Shown piece by piece: positions 8,088 through 16,043 of a DNA stretch of 38,402 nucleotides. The stretch is from Candidatus Baldrarchaeota archaeon (GTDB lineage Archaea > Asgardarchaeota > Baldrarchaeia > Baldrarchaeales > DXJG01), in assembly GCA_030587435.1 (NCBI GenBank), contig JAUQZC010000017.1, positions 1 to 38,402 on the forward strand, in the 5' to 3' direction. Each line of letters begins with the position of its first letter. The stretch's first letter is position 1. The notes beneath the pieces are model-generated. The model was not told the DNA's origin. It did no database searches and was given only the letters and a program-made list of their open reading frames with translations. Made by a program: the position numbers and the translations under genes.

Positions 8088-9011
8088 TTAAGTTGAAGGC
8101 GGATATTTTGGAAGAGCCAGAAATCCCTGGTCTTCAACGATTCCTTGTCCTTCTGGGCTTCTAATGAAGTCTATGAATCTATCTACTAGGGATCCACTTT
8201 CCGGCCAGCCATTGGTCACCAAATATAAGTACCTAGAGATCGGATACTTACCTGCATATATGTTTTCAGGCGTAGGCTCGTAGTAAGTTTCGTTTTCACT
8301 CACAGCCAAATTAACGGTCACCACGTCTTCGGTTACAAATCCTAAACCTACGTACCCTATTGAATACTGTGTATTTCTGACACTTTCCCTCATAGCCGGG
8401 TTACTCGGAACCTCTTGAGCATCTGGGGTAATTGTTAGCCCAAACGGTTCCATAACATGTTCCTCAAATGTTCCTCGAGTACCAGAGCCAGCTTCTCTGG
8501 TGAACACAATTATTTTTTCGTCTGGTAAGCTAGGGTCAACTTCGCTCCATTTTGTATAAGTACCATTGAATATCTTAGCAACCTGTTCTAAGGTTAGATT
8601 CAGCGGAACCGTGGAAACACTTGGATTAACTATAATTACTACAGCGTCCACAGCAATTTCGTGTAAAATTAGGCTTACATTCCTTTCTTTTGCATCTGTA
8701 ATTTCTTTTAATTTGGGTTTTCTTGAAGCCATTGCAATGTCACAAGCACCGTCTATTAGTGATGCATAGCCATGACCACTGCCGCCCCCTTCCACCCTTA
8801 TATCCACGCCAGGATATTTCTGCATAAACGCTATTGCAGCCGCGTTAGCAATAGGTAATACTGTAGTGGAACCTATAACACGTATGCTTTCAGTTCTCCA
8901 AGCGCTATCTTCAGGTACTTCTACTGTTGTTAGAGGTGAAGCAACCCATGTTCCAATTCCCATTCCTATTAGCAGGCCAATTATGAACACTCCCAAGAAC
9001 TTTACGTTCAT
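8088..9011 (-). CDS. pstS: Phosphate-binding protein PstS
   Basis: This is the extracytoplasmic receptor of the phosphate importer. A short hydrophobic segment (about residues 4-24, FLGVFIIGLLIGMGIGTWVA) anchors or exports the protein; no lipobox cysteine is seen. Phosphate-site segments are IRVIGSTTVLPIA, GGGSGHGYASLIDGACDIAMASR and TREAGSGTRGTFEEHV. The ATG at 9011 is chosen because GGTGA lies 7 bases upstream; a GTG at 9026 is an alternative. It is the first gene of the operon, preceded by a very AT-rich promoter region. Phosphate control is expected from the family, but I could not assign an operator. Confidence 0.93.
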   Translation of the reverse strand: MNVKFLGVFIIGLLIGMGIGTWVASPLTTVEVPEDSAWRTESIRVIGSTTVLPIANAAAIAFMQKYPGVDIRVEGGGSGHGYASLIDGACDIAMASRKPKLKEITDAKERNVSLILHEIAVDAVVIIVNPSVSTVPLNLTLEQVAKIFNGTYTKWSEVDPSLPDEKIIVFTREAGSGTRGTFEEHVMEPFGLTITPDAQEVPSNPAMRESVRNTQYSIGYVGLGFVTEDVVTVNLAVSENETYYEPTPENIYAGKYPISRYLYLVTNGWPESGSLVDRFIDFIRSPEGQGIVEDQGFLALPKYPPST

Positions 9012-9026
9012 TTCATTTTCACCCAA

Positions 9027-9141
9027 TTGAAAAAGAACGAAAGTATAATATATATTTTATCGAAGTAATAAATATATATGTAATTATACTATATAGATAT
9101 ATGTATTAGAGGTTTAAAATATTGAGTGAAAAACTAGACGT
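9027..9141 (-). promoter_or_regulatory. AT-rich promoter region of the pst operon
   Basis: Runs of alternating A and T between about 9045 and 9112 supply several TATA-like boxes upstream of pstS. AGTATAAT (9042-9049) and ATTATACT (9083-9090) are 8-base complements 33 bases apart, but in such AT-rich DNA this may be chance. Confidence 0.4.
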
Positions 9142-9315
9142 ATACAGGTCGAGGTTGGAGAACCTGAACCCGGTAAAGAGGCTGTTGGTAAAGTGGAAGC
9201 TTCAAGAGGTGACTTGTTCTACTACGTGAAGAGTGGAGAAGAGAATCCACGTATTCCAAATACTGTGAGAATCAGGACCCCTAAGCTACAGAAACAATGC
9301 AGGTTTGCCGAGAAA
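9142..9315 (+). pseudogene. Relic of a [NiFe]-hydrogenase large subunit (paralogue of 1965-3632)
   Basis: Reading from ATA at 9142 gives a peptide aligned with residues 450 to about 505 of the hydrogenase large subunit upstream. With one extra base removed near 9283, I count 44 of 56 identical residues, including KVEA-RG, LFYY, IPNTVRIRTPSYRNNA. The frame is broken by that insertion and the sequence stops before the C-terminal nickel-binding CxxC. There is no start, no N-terminal domain and no recognisable sequence outside this 170-base core. It is a decayed paralogue rather than a recent copy, because silent and replacement changes are scattered throughout. Confidence 0.88.
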
Positions 9316-9618
9316 ACCAAATATTCGTAGATCGAAAACATAAAATCTTTGTCACTGCTATGAAAAGGCATGCATCGATCTTCTTTTGAACTATAAAAGA
9401 CTCGTTGCTTTCAGGGCATGGTTAGCGGAGTTTAAGTGTAAGTATAATAGTTGTAACAAATGTGAGACAAACTATTCACTTGTTTGAGTGTCTAGAATGT
9501 TTTGGAAACTATGGTAGCTTTAGGTTTTTTAAAGCATCCTTGATATTATCTTTTTATTAAGTTGCGTTTTACTGTTAAGAATGAGTTCGAGGGTAATGAA
9601 TATTTGATGGGTGTTTGC
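9316..9618. other. Non-coding stretch between hydrogenase relic and 9619 gene
   Basis: No open frame of note. It may include unrecognisable remains of the decayed hydrogenase gene. Its end holds the promoter of the following gene, with an A/T-rich TTTTTATTAAG segment near 9550. Confidence 0.35.
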
Positions 9619-10671
9619 ATGAATACTTTAATTATGCTCTTTGACGGGGCTGTTGACGATAAAATTCCTGAATTAGGGTATAAAACTCCTCTTGAAGTTC
9701 TTGAGAAGCCATTTATTGACGGTCTAGCTTCAAGTGGAATATATGGGTGTACGGATCCCAGAGAGTATACTCATTTATTTCTTTTAGAATTTCTTACGGG
9801 TAGTAATATTGTTGTTCCCCGGGGGGTTATTGAGGCTCTTGGGCTCGGTGTTTCCTTAAGTTCAAACCAGGTGGCGTATAGGCTTAGTCCAGCAATAATC
9901 AAGGACAATACGATTAAGTGGGTTTACAGACTTTCTCGGGAAGAAGAAATAAGGCTACAGAATGCTGTGATGGATTATTTAGGCTTATTAGGGGATCTTA
10001 ATCCTAGGGTTTACTTTTATGGTGGGGGGAGAGGCGTTATTACGGTAGAGTCTTCTTCTGCTTTGAAACTTCCATCTCCGCCTTCGTCAGCAAGCATTGA
10101 AACCATAGATTTAGGGGAGTTTGAAAACTTTATTAGGAAAATAGCTTCCGAAACTGGTGGGCTGATAGTTTTTCCTTGGGGTGGTGGATCATTGAAAACT
10201 GTTGAAATTCATAGTCGTATTAGATCGGAAATTTACCCAATAGTAGTGGTTTCAAAAAGCCCTTCGGTGCTAGGTGTTGGCGCATTCCTTAAACTTGGAA
10301 AAGTTAGAGTTTTCAATTTAGGTGAGAGGTTTCATAAAGCTTTTTTACACCTTAAATTTTCCAATGTTCTTTTACACATCGAAGAGATTGATGAGGTTAG
10401 TCACAAAAAGTCCCCGAAGCTGAAAATTTCGTTGCTAAAAGAAATTGATAAGGTGTTAATGGAAAACATCAAACTTATGGAAGGCTGTAAAGTAGCTGTA
10501 ATAGTTGATCACGGTACATCATCTATAACTGGTAGACATTTAGATGTTAAAGTTCCGTTTGCAGCATCCAACATTATTGACCAGTTAAATCCCAGAATTA
10601 GATTTTGTGAAACTAGTGAAAACTATGTTCCTCTTAAGAAACTAGTGAAAGTAATCTTAGGTAGCTTTTAA
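9619..10671 (+). CDS. Archaeal phosphoglycerate-mutase-like (ApgM/alkaline phosphatase superfamily) protein, divergent
   Basis: The N-terminus (MNTLIMLFDGAVDD, then LGYKTPLEVLEKPFIDGLASSGIYG) and the C-terminus (EIDEVSHKK, then VDHGTSS-TGRH) match the metal-site framework of cofactor-independent archaeal phosphoglycerate mutases. The central RGVIEALGLG segment also matches the RGxxEALGAG region of that family. However, the SDTAH-type stretch that carries the nucleophile Ser in these enzymes reads REYTH here, so normal mutase activity is doubtful. ATG at 9619 is favoured over TTG 9562 because GGTG lies five bases upstream and the homology starts there. It faces two PP-loop ATPase genes convergently. 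A phosphatase or phosphotransferase of altered substrate is possible. Confidence 0.65.
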   Translation: MNTLIMLFDGAVDDKIPELGYKTPLEVLEKPFIDGLASSGIYGCTDPREYTHLFLLEFLTGSNIVVPRGVIEALGLGVSLSSNQVAYRLSPAIIKDNTIKWVYRLSREEEIRLQNAVMDYLGLLGDLNPRVYFYGGGRGVITVESSSALKLPSPPSSASIETIDLGEFENFIRKIASETGGLIVFPWGGGSLKTVEIHSRIRSEIYPIVVVSKSPSVLGVGAFLKLGKVRVFNLGERFHKAFLHLKFSNVLLHIEEIDEVSHKKSPKLKISLLKEIDKVLMENIKLMEGCKVAVIVDHGTSSITGRHLDVKVPFAASNIIDQLNPRIRFCETSENYVPLKKLVKVILGSF

Positions 10672-10693
10672 TTCTAAAATATGCGGATGAAAC

Positions 10694-11368
10694 TTACTTC
10701 TTTTTAAGACTAAAATCTTTTATAACCGTGTATGCAAAGTTTTCAGTCCTTTTAATCTCATAGTCTTTGATCTCTATTTTTCGATCGAAAAGTGGGCAAT
10801 CAAAAACTAAGGTGTGATATTCACCCATCTCACCGCATGGATCGATGTTTTTATCGATTTCTAATAAAAATAAATGTACAGTATCAGCGTTAAGTTCAAA
10901 TCCTAGCCATTTTTCATCTAAGTAGCGCAGATCGACCCCGCAAATAAAAGTTTTAATACCTGAAGATACTTCTTCAAAGAGTATTTCTCTCGACTTGTTC
11001 GCGTCTCCAACCCAAAGCGGCTCTATAAGTTTAATATTTACCTCATTGCAAATATCGCTTAACCACCGTCTATGTTCCTCAATATATAGATCTCCTGCAA
11101 CAACGGCATCAATTTCCAGAGAGGAAAAATAATTTTTTAAAATATTCTTTTCCTGTCCCTTTTTGGTTTTTAAAAAGGACACCGGGATATTTAAAATATT
11201 TGACATAATTCTTACTATATGGGCATTTTCTGTGTGAGGAGATGGCCTTGGAAACTCGTAAATGACATGAAGTAAACATTTTATGTTAAAACCTTTTTCC
11301 AAACTTTTCATGAGAGAAAATACAGATTCCTTTCCTCCAGAAAAGAAAACCACTACATTCAATATCAT
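10694..11368 (-). CDS. Dph6-like PP-loop ATPase (diphthine-ammonia ligase family)
   Basis: This protein has a PP-loop motif near its start (FFSGGKES; SGGKDS is usual) and the C-terminal GEMGEYHTLVFDCPLF segment typical of the Dph6/MJ0570-like family. Dph6 adenylates diphthine and uses ammonia to form the amide of diphthamide on elongation factor 2. The frame extends to 11554, but that part overlaps the upstream gene. GGAGGT at 11369-11374 abuts the ATG at 11368, so TTG at 11362, six bases further, may be the true start. It follows an asparagine-synthetase-like gene after seven bases and is surely cotranscribed. Whether it makes diphthamide or another amide is open, given its place in a putative corrinoid regulon. 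Confidence 0.78.
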   Translation of the reverse strand: MILNVVVFFSGGKESVFSLMKSLEKGFNIKCLLHVIYEFPRPSPHTENAHIVRIMSNILNIPVSFLKTKKGQEKNILKNYFSSLEIDAVVAGDLYIEEHRRWLSDICNEVNIKLIEPLWVGDANKSREILFEEVSSGIKTFICGVDLRYLDEKWLGFELNADTVHLFLLEIDKNIDPCGEMGEYHTLVFDCPLFDRKIEIKDYEIKRTENFAYTVIKDFSLKKK

Positions 11369-11375
11369 ACCTCCT

Positions 11376-12314
11376 TTAGACGGCAGGATAAGCACCACAT
11401 ATTCTGCAAAACTTGTTTGAAACTTCCGCTCCACAGTATTTACAGGCATTTGATGCATCTTTGGCTTTAGGGATTTTACAACCAATGGTTTTGAATATTT
11501 TAAAGTAAAATGCTTGCTCTTTATCTCGTAGTTTAACTTCCTTAGACAACTCATTAAACTCTTTATCAGACATCATTTGAGCAAATATCGTATTAAGAGC
11601 GCTTGCGCCGCTTCCTACTTCTATGGGATCTTTGGATCGCCAAGCAACTTTTTCGGGAAGATATTTCTCTGCGATTTTTCTCAGGATATATTTCCCAATT
11701 ACTTTGTTATCTTTCTTAACAACTTTATATTGAATAGGAATGCGTAGTGCCAACTTTACCACGTCTTCACTGGTATATGGTTGTCTTACGGTTATTTTAA
11801 GGCTTTTAGCTAACTTGCTTGAAGAGAAGCTCCACGTTTTAACGACATTTTTTATCCATTCGTCAATTTCCCTTAATGGTTTCTCGAGTAAGAAGGAATA
11901 CCCTGCAAAAAGCTCATCGCCTCCGTCTCCAGTCATTACTACATGGTATCCCATCTTCCTACAAAATTCTAGTCCTATATATATTGGTATACTATTTCTG
12001 ATTTCCACGGGATCGAACACTTTTAATATTTCAATTACTTTGTATGCTGCTTGAATTGCCTCGTCTACATCGAAATATTTTATGTGCTGCTCGGCTCCAA
12101 GATGTTTAGCCACTATTGTAGAAAACTGTAAATCGGAAGAAAACGCTTCCTTAAACACGACCGTAACAAGTGGAATTTTTGAATACCTACATGTTAGTGC
12201 CGCAAGAACAGAAGTATCAATACCTCCAGAAAAAAGAATAGCATCTGCTGGTTTTTCTATGATGCTTTTTTCAAGAACGTCAGTTATTTGTTGAATTATT
12301 GAAGTAATTGTCAT
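11376..12314 (-). CDS. Asparagine-synthetase-like PP-loop ATPase with C-terminal zinc ribbon
   Basis: This 312-residue protein has the ATP pyrophosphatase loop LFSGGIDTSVLA and the MTGDGGDELFAGY motif of the AsnB synthetase domain. It lacks the N-terminal glutaminase domain, so it would need free ammonia or a separate amine donor. The last 25 residues form a zinc ribbon with two CxxC pairs (CKYCG, then CRICG), which is not part of ordinary asparagine synthetases. It is the first gene of a two-gene operon with the Dph6-like gene. Its promoter is shared divergently with cobT and contains the palindrome found again at btuF. That context suggests an amide-forming or amino-transfer step linked to corrinoids, but an ordinary asparagine, tRNA or protein substrate cannot be excluded. 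Confidence 0.75.
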   Translation of the reverse strand: MTITSIIQQITDVLEKSIIEKPADAILFSGGIDTSVLAALTCRYSKIPLVTVVFKEAFSSDLQFSTIVAKHLGAEQHIKYFDVDEAIQAAYKVIEILKVFDPVEIRNSIPIYIGLEFCRKMGYHVVMTGDGGDELFAGYSFLLEKPLREIDEWIKNVVKTWSFSSSKLAKSLKITVRQPYTSEDVVKLALRIPIQYKVVKKDNKVIGKYILRKIAEKYLPEKVAWRSKDPIEVGSGASALNTIFAQMMSDKEFNELSKEVKLRDKEQAFYFKIFKTIGCKIPKAKDASNACKYCGAEVSNKFCRICGAYPAV

Positions 12315-12345
12315 TAATGTTCACCGGGGAAATATTAATATATTA

Positions 12346-12362
12346 TAGGATAAGTTATCCTA
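12346..12362. promoter_or_regulatory. 17-bp palindrome, putative corrinoid operator (copy 1)
   Basis: TAGGATAAGTTATCCTA has perfect 8-base arms around one central base. It lies in the 102-base divergent promoter between the asparagine-synthetase-like gene and cobT. The same palindrome with T at the centre occurs at 21160-21176 before btuF. For the minus-strand gene it is just upstream of a TATA-like run (about 12331-12346). Confidence 0.75.
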
Positions 12363-12367
12363 CGTTA

Positions 12368-12384
12368 TTGAATAAATTATTCAA
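12368..12384. promoter_or_regulatory. Second, related 17-bp palindrome in the cobT promoter
   Basis: TTGAATAAATTATTCAA has perfect 8-base arms around one base, sharing 6 of 8 arm positions with the neighbouring palindrome. Its centre is 22 bp from that of copy 1, about two helical turns, so two dimers could bind the same DNA face. It overlaps the likely TATA region of cobT. Confidence 0.6.
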
Positions 12385-12416
12385 ACTATTCATAATAAAG
12401 CTTGTGGTGAAGAAAG

Positions 12417-13526
12417 ATGCCGATAAGAACACCTAACGATATATTGATATGTTTTGAAGAAGAGAAAGCAAAGCAATTCATAGAAAAAGTGTGGGGACTA
12501 AATCCAACATTTATCTGCGTGATAGGTAACACAGAAACAGCTAAAATTCCAAGGATATCTGCAGCAGGAAAATATCCTGAATTAACCGACTACACACCTG
12601 CCGCAGACGTAGAATTACTATTTTACGGAAGATGTAAGTGCATAAAGGGAGTACCCGTCACCCCCGAAGGAATACCAACCCCCGCATTAATTACAATGTC
12701 AGCAGTACGGGTTGCAGATATACCAGTATTCGTTGTAAATGCAGGTGTCAAAGTTAAGCCGCACATACCCTTTATAGAGGTTGAAGGTAGTCCAGGAAAT
12801 GACATAAGAACCGGACGAGCAGTTAAAGATCCAGAAAAAATATTTCAAAGATCAGTTCTTTTAGGTGAAAGTTTTGCAAAGATATCTGATTACTTAGTAA
12901 TAGGTGAAAGCATTCCTGGAGGAACAACAACTGCACTGGGCGTTCTTCTCGCTATGGGAATAGATGCCGAGGGAAAGGTTAGTAGCAGTATGCCGAATAA
13001 TCCGCATGATTTGAAACTTCGAGTTGTAAAGGAAGGTTTGGCTTCTACAAACGTTGACCCAGAAAGGTTGAAAAAAGACCCGTTAGTTGCGGCTTCAGCT
13101 GTTGGAGACCCGATGATGGTAGCATTTGCAGGGCTTGTAGTGGGAGCAGCAAAAAGAATACCTGTGGTTATGGCAGGGGGAACACAAATGGCCGCTGTCT
13201 TAGCTATAGTAAAAGGGAAAAATCCAAATGTTTTAGAAAATGTTGTTATAGGTACTACCAGGTGGATAATTGGCGATAATACTTCAGATCTTATATATTT
13301 GGTGTCTCAGATTGCAAGGGTTCCTGTATTAGCTGCAAATTTAAACTTTAGCTATTCAAAATACGATGGGTTGCAGATGTATGAAAAGGGTGCTGTAAAG
13401 GAAGGTGTTGGCGCTGGTGGCGCAACTATTGCTTCTATTTTGAAATCGAAGGGTAATATTACGTGTAAGACTATACTTAGTGATATAGAGAAAAACTATG
13501 AACGCCTTCTTTCTCTTAAGCATTGA
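12417..13526 (+). CDS. cobT: Archaeal-type CobT, nicotinate-nucleotide:base phosphoribosyltransferase homologue
   Basis: In cobalamin assembly this enzyme activates the lower-ligand base as an alpha-ribotide (alpha-ribazole phosphate for dimethylbenzimidazole), which CobS then joins to the corrin. At 369 residues it matches the archaeal CobT family. Recognisable segments are PEGIPTPALITMSAVRVADIP, ESIPGGTTTALGVLLAMG and KRIPVVMAGGTQMAAVLAI with its glycine-rich nucleotide region. The ATG follows GGTGA by about six bases. Its 3' end overlaps the opposing cobY gene by 31 bases. It is the only cobalamin gene here on the plus strand and has its own promoter containing two palindromes. The natural base used cannot be read from sequence. 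Confidence 0.9.
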   Translation: MPIRTPNDILICFEEEKAKQFIEKVWGLNPTFICVIGNTETAKIPRISAAGKYPELTDYTPAADVELLFYGRCKCIKGVPVTPEGIPTPALITMSAVRVADIPVFVVNAGVKVKPHIPFIEVEGSPGNDIRTGRAVKDPEKIFQRSVLLGESFAKISDYLVIGESIPGGTTTALGVLLAMGIDAEGKVSSSMPNNPHDLKLRVVKEGLASTNVDPERLKKDPLVAASAVGDPMMVAFAGLVVGAAKRIPVVMAGGTQMAAVLAIVKGKNPNVLENVVIGTTRWIIGDNTSDLIYLVSQIARVPVLAANLNFSYSKYDGLQMYEKGAVKEGVGAGGATIASILKSKGNITCKTILSDIEKNYERLLSLKH

Positions 13527-14143
13527 AACCGTTTACTTAATATTTTTCTAGCTACCTTCAGGTCATTAATAGTGTTCACATTTACAGCAAAGTCCAAGGT
13601 TTCTGTAATCAAATATTTCTCATCAAGATGATCTTTATTCAACATTTCATTTCTATTAACAACGCTAACTCCACGAGGTACTACGATCTGACCATCTACT
13701 GTGATCTTAAACGTTGAGGTTATACCTAATGATTTAGTAACATAAAATGGTACTCCAACAACCAGAGAAGATCTTCCCCATTTAAAATAAGTTTTTATTA
13801 CCATGTCAATTGATTCACCTCTGAGCAACGGCATATCTGCTGGACATACAAATACATGAGGCGATGGAAGGTAGTTCATTGAATATTTTAGGTCCTCAAC
13901 GTATCCAAGCCCTGGCGTTTTAATAACTTTAAATCCTTTCTTTTCAACGTATTCCTTCGTTTTTGGAGTAAATGGGCTAACAGATACAAATATTTCTCTT
14001 ATGAGCCGAGATTCCGATACTGCGTTGAGAACATACTCTATCATGGGGATTCCAAATATTTTAACAAGCGGCTTCTCCGTACATAGTTCCTTTAGTCTTG
14101 TGCCTTTTCCACCTGCCGTTATAATTGCATCAACTTTAGGCAT
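13496..14143 (-). CDS. cobY: CobY, adenosylcobinamide-phosphate guanylyltransferase
   Basis: This enzyme transfers GMP to adenosylcobinamide phosphate, replacing bacterial CobU in archaea. The 215-residue protein has the nucleotidyltransferase signature ITAGGKGTRLKELCTEKPLVKI and a VFVCPADMPLL metal-site region. It has no kinase P-loop, as expected for CobY. The start overlaps the cobS end by 25 bases, and its 3' end overlaps cobT convergently. It is the last gene of the eight-gene corrinoid operon. Confidence 0.9.
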   Translation of the reverse strand: MPKVDAIITAGGKGTRLKELCTEKPLVKIFGIPMIEYVLNAVSESRLIREIFVSVSPFTPKTKEYVEKKGFKVIKTPGLGYVEDLKYSMNYLPSPHVFVCPADMPLLRGESIDMVIKTYFKWGRSSLVVGVPFYVTKSLGITSTFKITVDGQIVVPRGVSVVNRNEMLNKDHLDEKYLITETLDFAVNVNTINDLKVARKILSKRFQCLRERRRS

Positions 14144-14922
14144 TCTACCACCACGAGAATTATCAACAATATAACTGACCTTGCTATTTCATTTGTTGCT
14201 CCTAACACGTCACCAGTAACACACTCAAAATTTTTCATGGCTATTTCCGCCATAACGATCCCTGCTAGACAACTACTGAATATTAGTAGAAGAAATATTA
14301 TTACAAATTCTACATTACTGAAAATATCGAATATTCCAGTCAAGTATCCTGCTGTATATATTAAAGCCGTAGATAGAATTGTAGATAGTATTAGACTTTT
14401 ATATTTCGTATTTTTGACAAATATACTTCCAATACCTTCATCCCTAGGCTTACCAATTGCTGCGCAAGTCACCATCGAGTTTCTCGACAAAACTTCCGCA
14501 GCAAACGGCGCTAAGAACAGCAAGTAAAAAGGTAGCGAAGATAGAGATGTAACCACCAGTAGGGTGAAAAGAATCGCATGTATTATTCCTCCGGTTCCGG
14601 CTCTAACGTCTTTCATTGCTCTTATTTTATCGTCCTTTGAACCCACGGTAATTACGCCATCTCCAAAATCTATAAGCCCATCTATGTGCAAAAATCTATT
14701 TGTTCCATGTAATGTTGCAAGTACAATTGTTGATGATACGAGCGGTGGGAAGACATTATTTAATATCAAGAGCATACTGCCTGCGATGAAACCGAAGAAT
14801 GCACCTATTAAAGGTAGCAACCAAAATTTCCTAGATAATTCATATACATCATTGCTATCAGCGTTTACTGGTAAGACTGTGAACAGAGAAAATAAAGTCT
14901 TAACAGCTCTTAACGCACTCAT
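14119..14922 (-). CDS. cobS: CobS, adenosylcobinamide-GDP ribazoletransferase
   Basis: CobS condenses adenosylcobinamide-GDP with the activated lower ligand, the last joining step of cobalamin assembly, in the membrane. The 267-residue protein has several transmembrane segments and the family motif HIDGLIDFGDGV followed by KDVRAGTGGI, whose acidic residues bind metal and substrate. The start overlaps the cbiS stop by four bases (ATGA). CobS normally acts with CobT (encoded at 12417) and CobY. Confidence 0.93.
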   Translation of the reverse strand: MSALRAVKTLFSLFTVLPVNADSNDVYELSRKFWLLPLIGAFFGFIAGSMLLILNNVFPPLVSSTIVLATLHGTNRFLHIDGLIDFGDGVITVGSKDDKIRAMKDVRAGTGGIIHAILFTLLVVTSLSSLPFYLLFLAPFAAEVLSRNSMVTCAAIGKPRDEGIGSIFVKNTKYKSLILSTILSTALIYTAGYLTGIFDIFSNVEFVIIFLLLIFSSCLAGIVMAEIAMKNFECVTGDVLGATNEIARSVILLIILVVVECLKLMQL

Positions 14923-16043
14923 ATATTTTCCTCCAATAGTTTTGAATAGATTTTTGACATAATGCTGCCGATTAGCGATGCAACGATGTCGTCAAGAAAT
15001 GGGCCGAGTTTTCTAATGATCCCCGGTTTATTCGTGTCGTATCTAACGTATTCGAATAATCCCTTTGTCCCAGCGATGTATTCAGCTAATGCCATTCCTA
15101 GTATTTCGTCAGTTAATAAATGAACGGGATCTTTCATAAATTCTTCAGCGCTGAGACCGTAAAGTTTGTTCTTTACACCTGCTTCCTCTAACAAAGCTGC
15201 CGCGAGAATCATTGCATTAACATTGATATCTTTCTGTAGAGTCCTCAGCGATCGTATAAACATCTTCTTCAACACTTTAAGATCCCAGCGTGGATGGGGA
15301 ACATATAGCTCCTTTGCTGCTTTCCACATATCTTTAATACTTATTCCCCTCTCTCCTAGTACTGTTAGGAAGTCTTTAGGACAAGGTTTATCTCCTGCCT
15401 TTCTAATAGAGTTAAATACCGCTTCTCTAACGGATTTTGCGATAGCTATTCCCACGTCGGTTGCAGTGCCAGCGTATTTATAACCGTCTCCTATCGGGGT
15501 TGCAATTGCAACAGCGTCACTAGTGGTTCCTGTAGCTTCTATTCCATGATCCCATAGAGCCGCGGTTTTTGCTTCGGTTATTGTCATAACGGCATTTGTA
15601 AGACCTGTTTTTTGGAGAGGCACGTTTAATATTGATATAATGTTTATTGTTCCAATTTTGTTGTTAAGGTCGTTAGTTTGCGTGTTAGGGTTTTCTCCTG
15701 CAAATACAGCATTAGATGTACCTGCGGTAGCAATAGAGATCGCTTTTACATTATTAACTTTTTTCGTCGAAACCGTAAGTACTTTTTTGATATTGCTGGC
15801 TGTCATGAAACCTATTGCATTATTTTTTAGCTTTAATTTTCGATACACTTCGAGCAGATCCTCTTCTGGCTTTTCGCTACTGTAGTTTTTATGTACTTGA
15901 AGTATAACAACCGTGTCTGAAACGGCGAATCCTCCATTTACTACTGCGGAACTGAGAAATTGAAATTTATCTGGTAAGTTTATTATTGCAACGTTTTTTC
16001 CATCCGTTTCCGAAAAACTCACTTTTACGCTTAACTCTTCCAT
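14919..16043 (-). CDS. cbiS: CbiS: CbiZ amidohydrolase fused to CobZ-type alpha-ribazole-phosphate phosphatase
   Basis: Residues 1 to about 215 form a CbiZ domain (segments FLSSAVVNGGF, ATAGTSNAVFAGE, TDAVAIATP-like and GTATDVGIAI), which cleaves the side chain of incomplete corrinoids to give adenosylcobyric acid for rebuilding. The rest is a PgpA/CobZ-like phosphatase (LTDEILGMALAEYIAG and LGPFLDDIVASLIG), which dephosphorylates the nucleotide-loop intermediate. This fusion is known as CbiS in Methanopyrus, where both activities have been shown. The presence of CbiZ marks the pathway as salvage of imported corrinoids. It adjoins cbiB with no gap and overlaps cobS by four bases. Confidence 0.9.
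   Translation of the reverse strand: MEELSVKVSFSETDGKNVAIINLPDKFQFLSSAVVNGGFAVSDTVVILQVHKNYSSEKPEEDLLEVYRKLKLKNNAIGFMTASNIKKVLTVSTKKVNNVKAISIATAGTSNAVFAGENPNTQTNDLNNKIGTINIISILNVPLQKTGLTNAVMTITEAKTAALWDHGIEATGTTSDAVAIATPIGDGYKYAGTATDVGIAIAKSVREAVFNSIRKAGDKPCPKDFLTVLGERGISIKDMWKAAKELYVPHPRWDLKVLKKMFIRSLRTLQKDINVNAMILAAALLEEAGVKNKLYGLSAEEFMKDPVHLLTDEILGMALAEYIAGTKGLFEYVRYDTNKPGIIRKLGPFLDDIVASLIGSIMSKIYSKLLEENI

Noticed and set aside
9042..9090. 8-bp inverted repeat (AGTATAAT/ATTATACT) as a phosphate operator
   Set aside because: The arms are 33 bases apart in almost pure A/T sequence, where such matches are expected by chance.
14564..14962. Long plus-strand open frames opposite cobS, cbiS, pstA and pstC
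   Set aside because: They lie antisense to clearly recognisable genes, lack ribosome sites and match no family; they follow from codon bias of the real genes.
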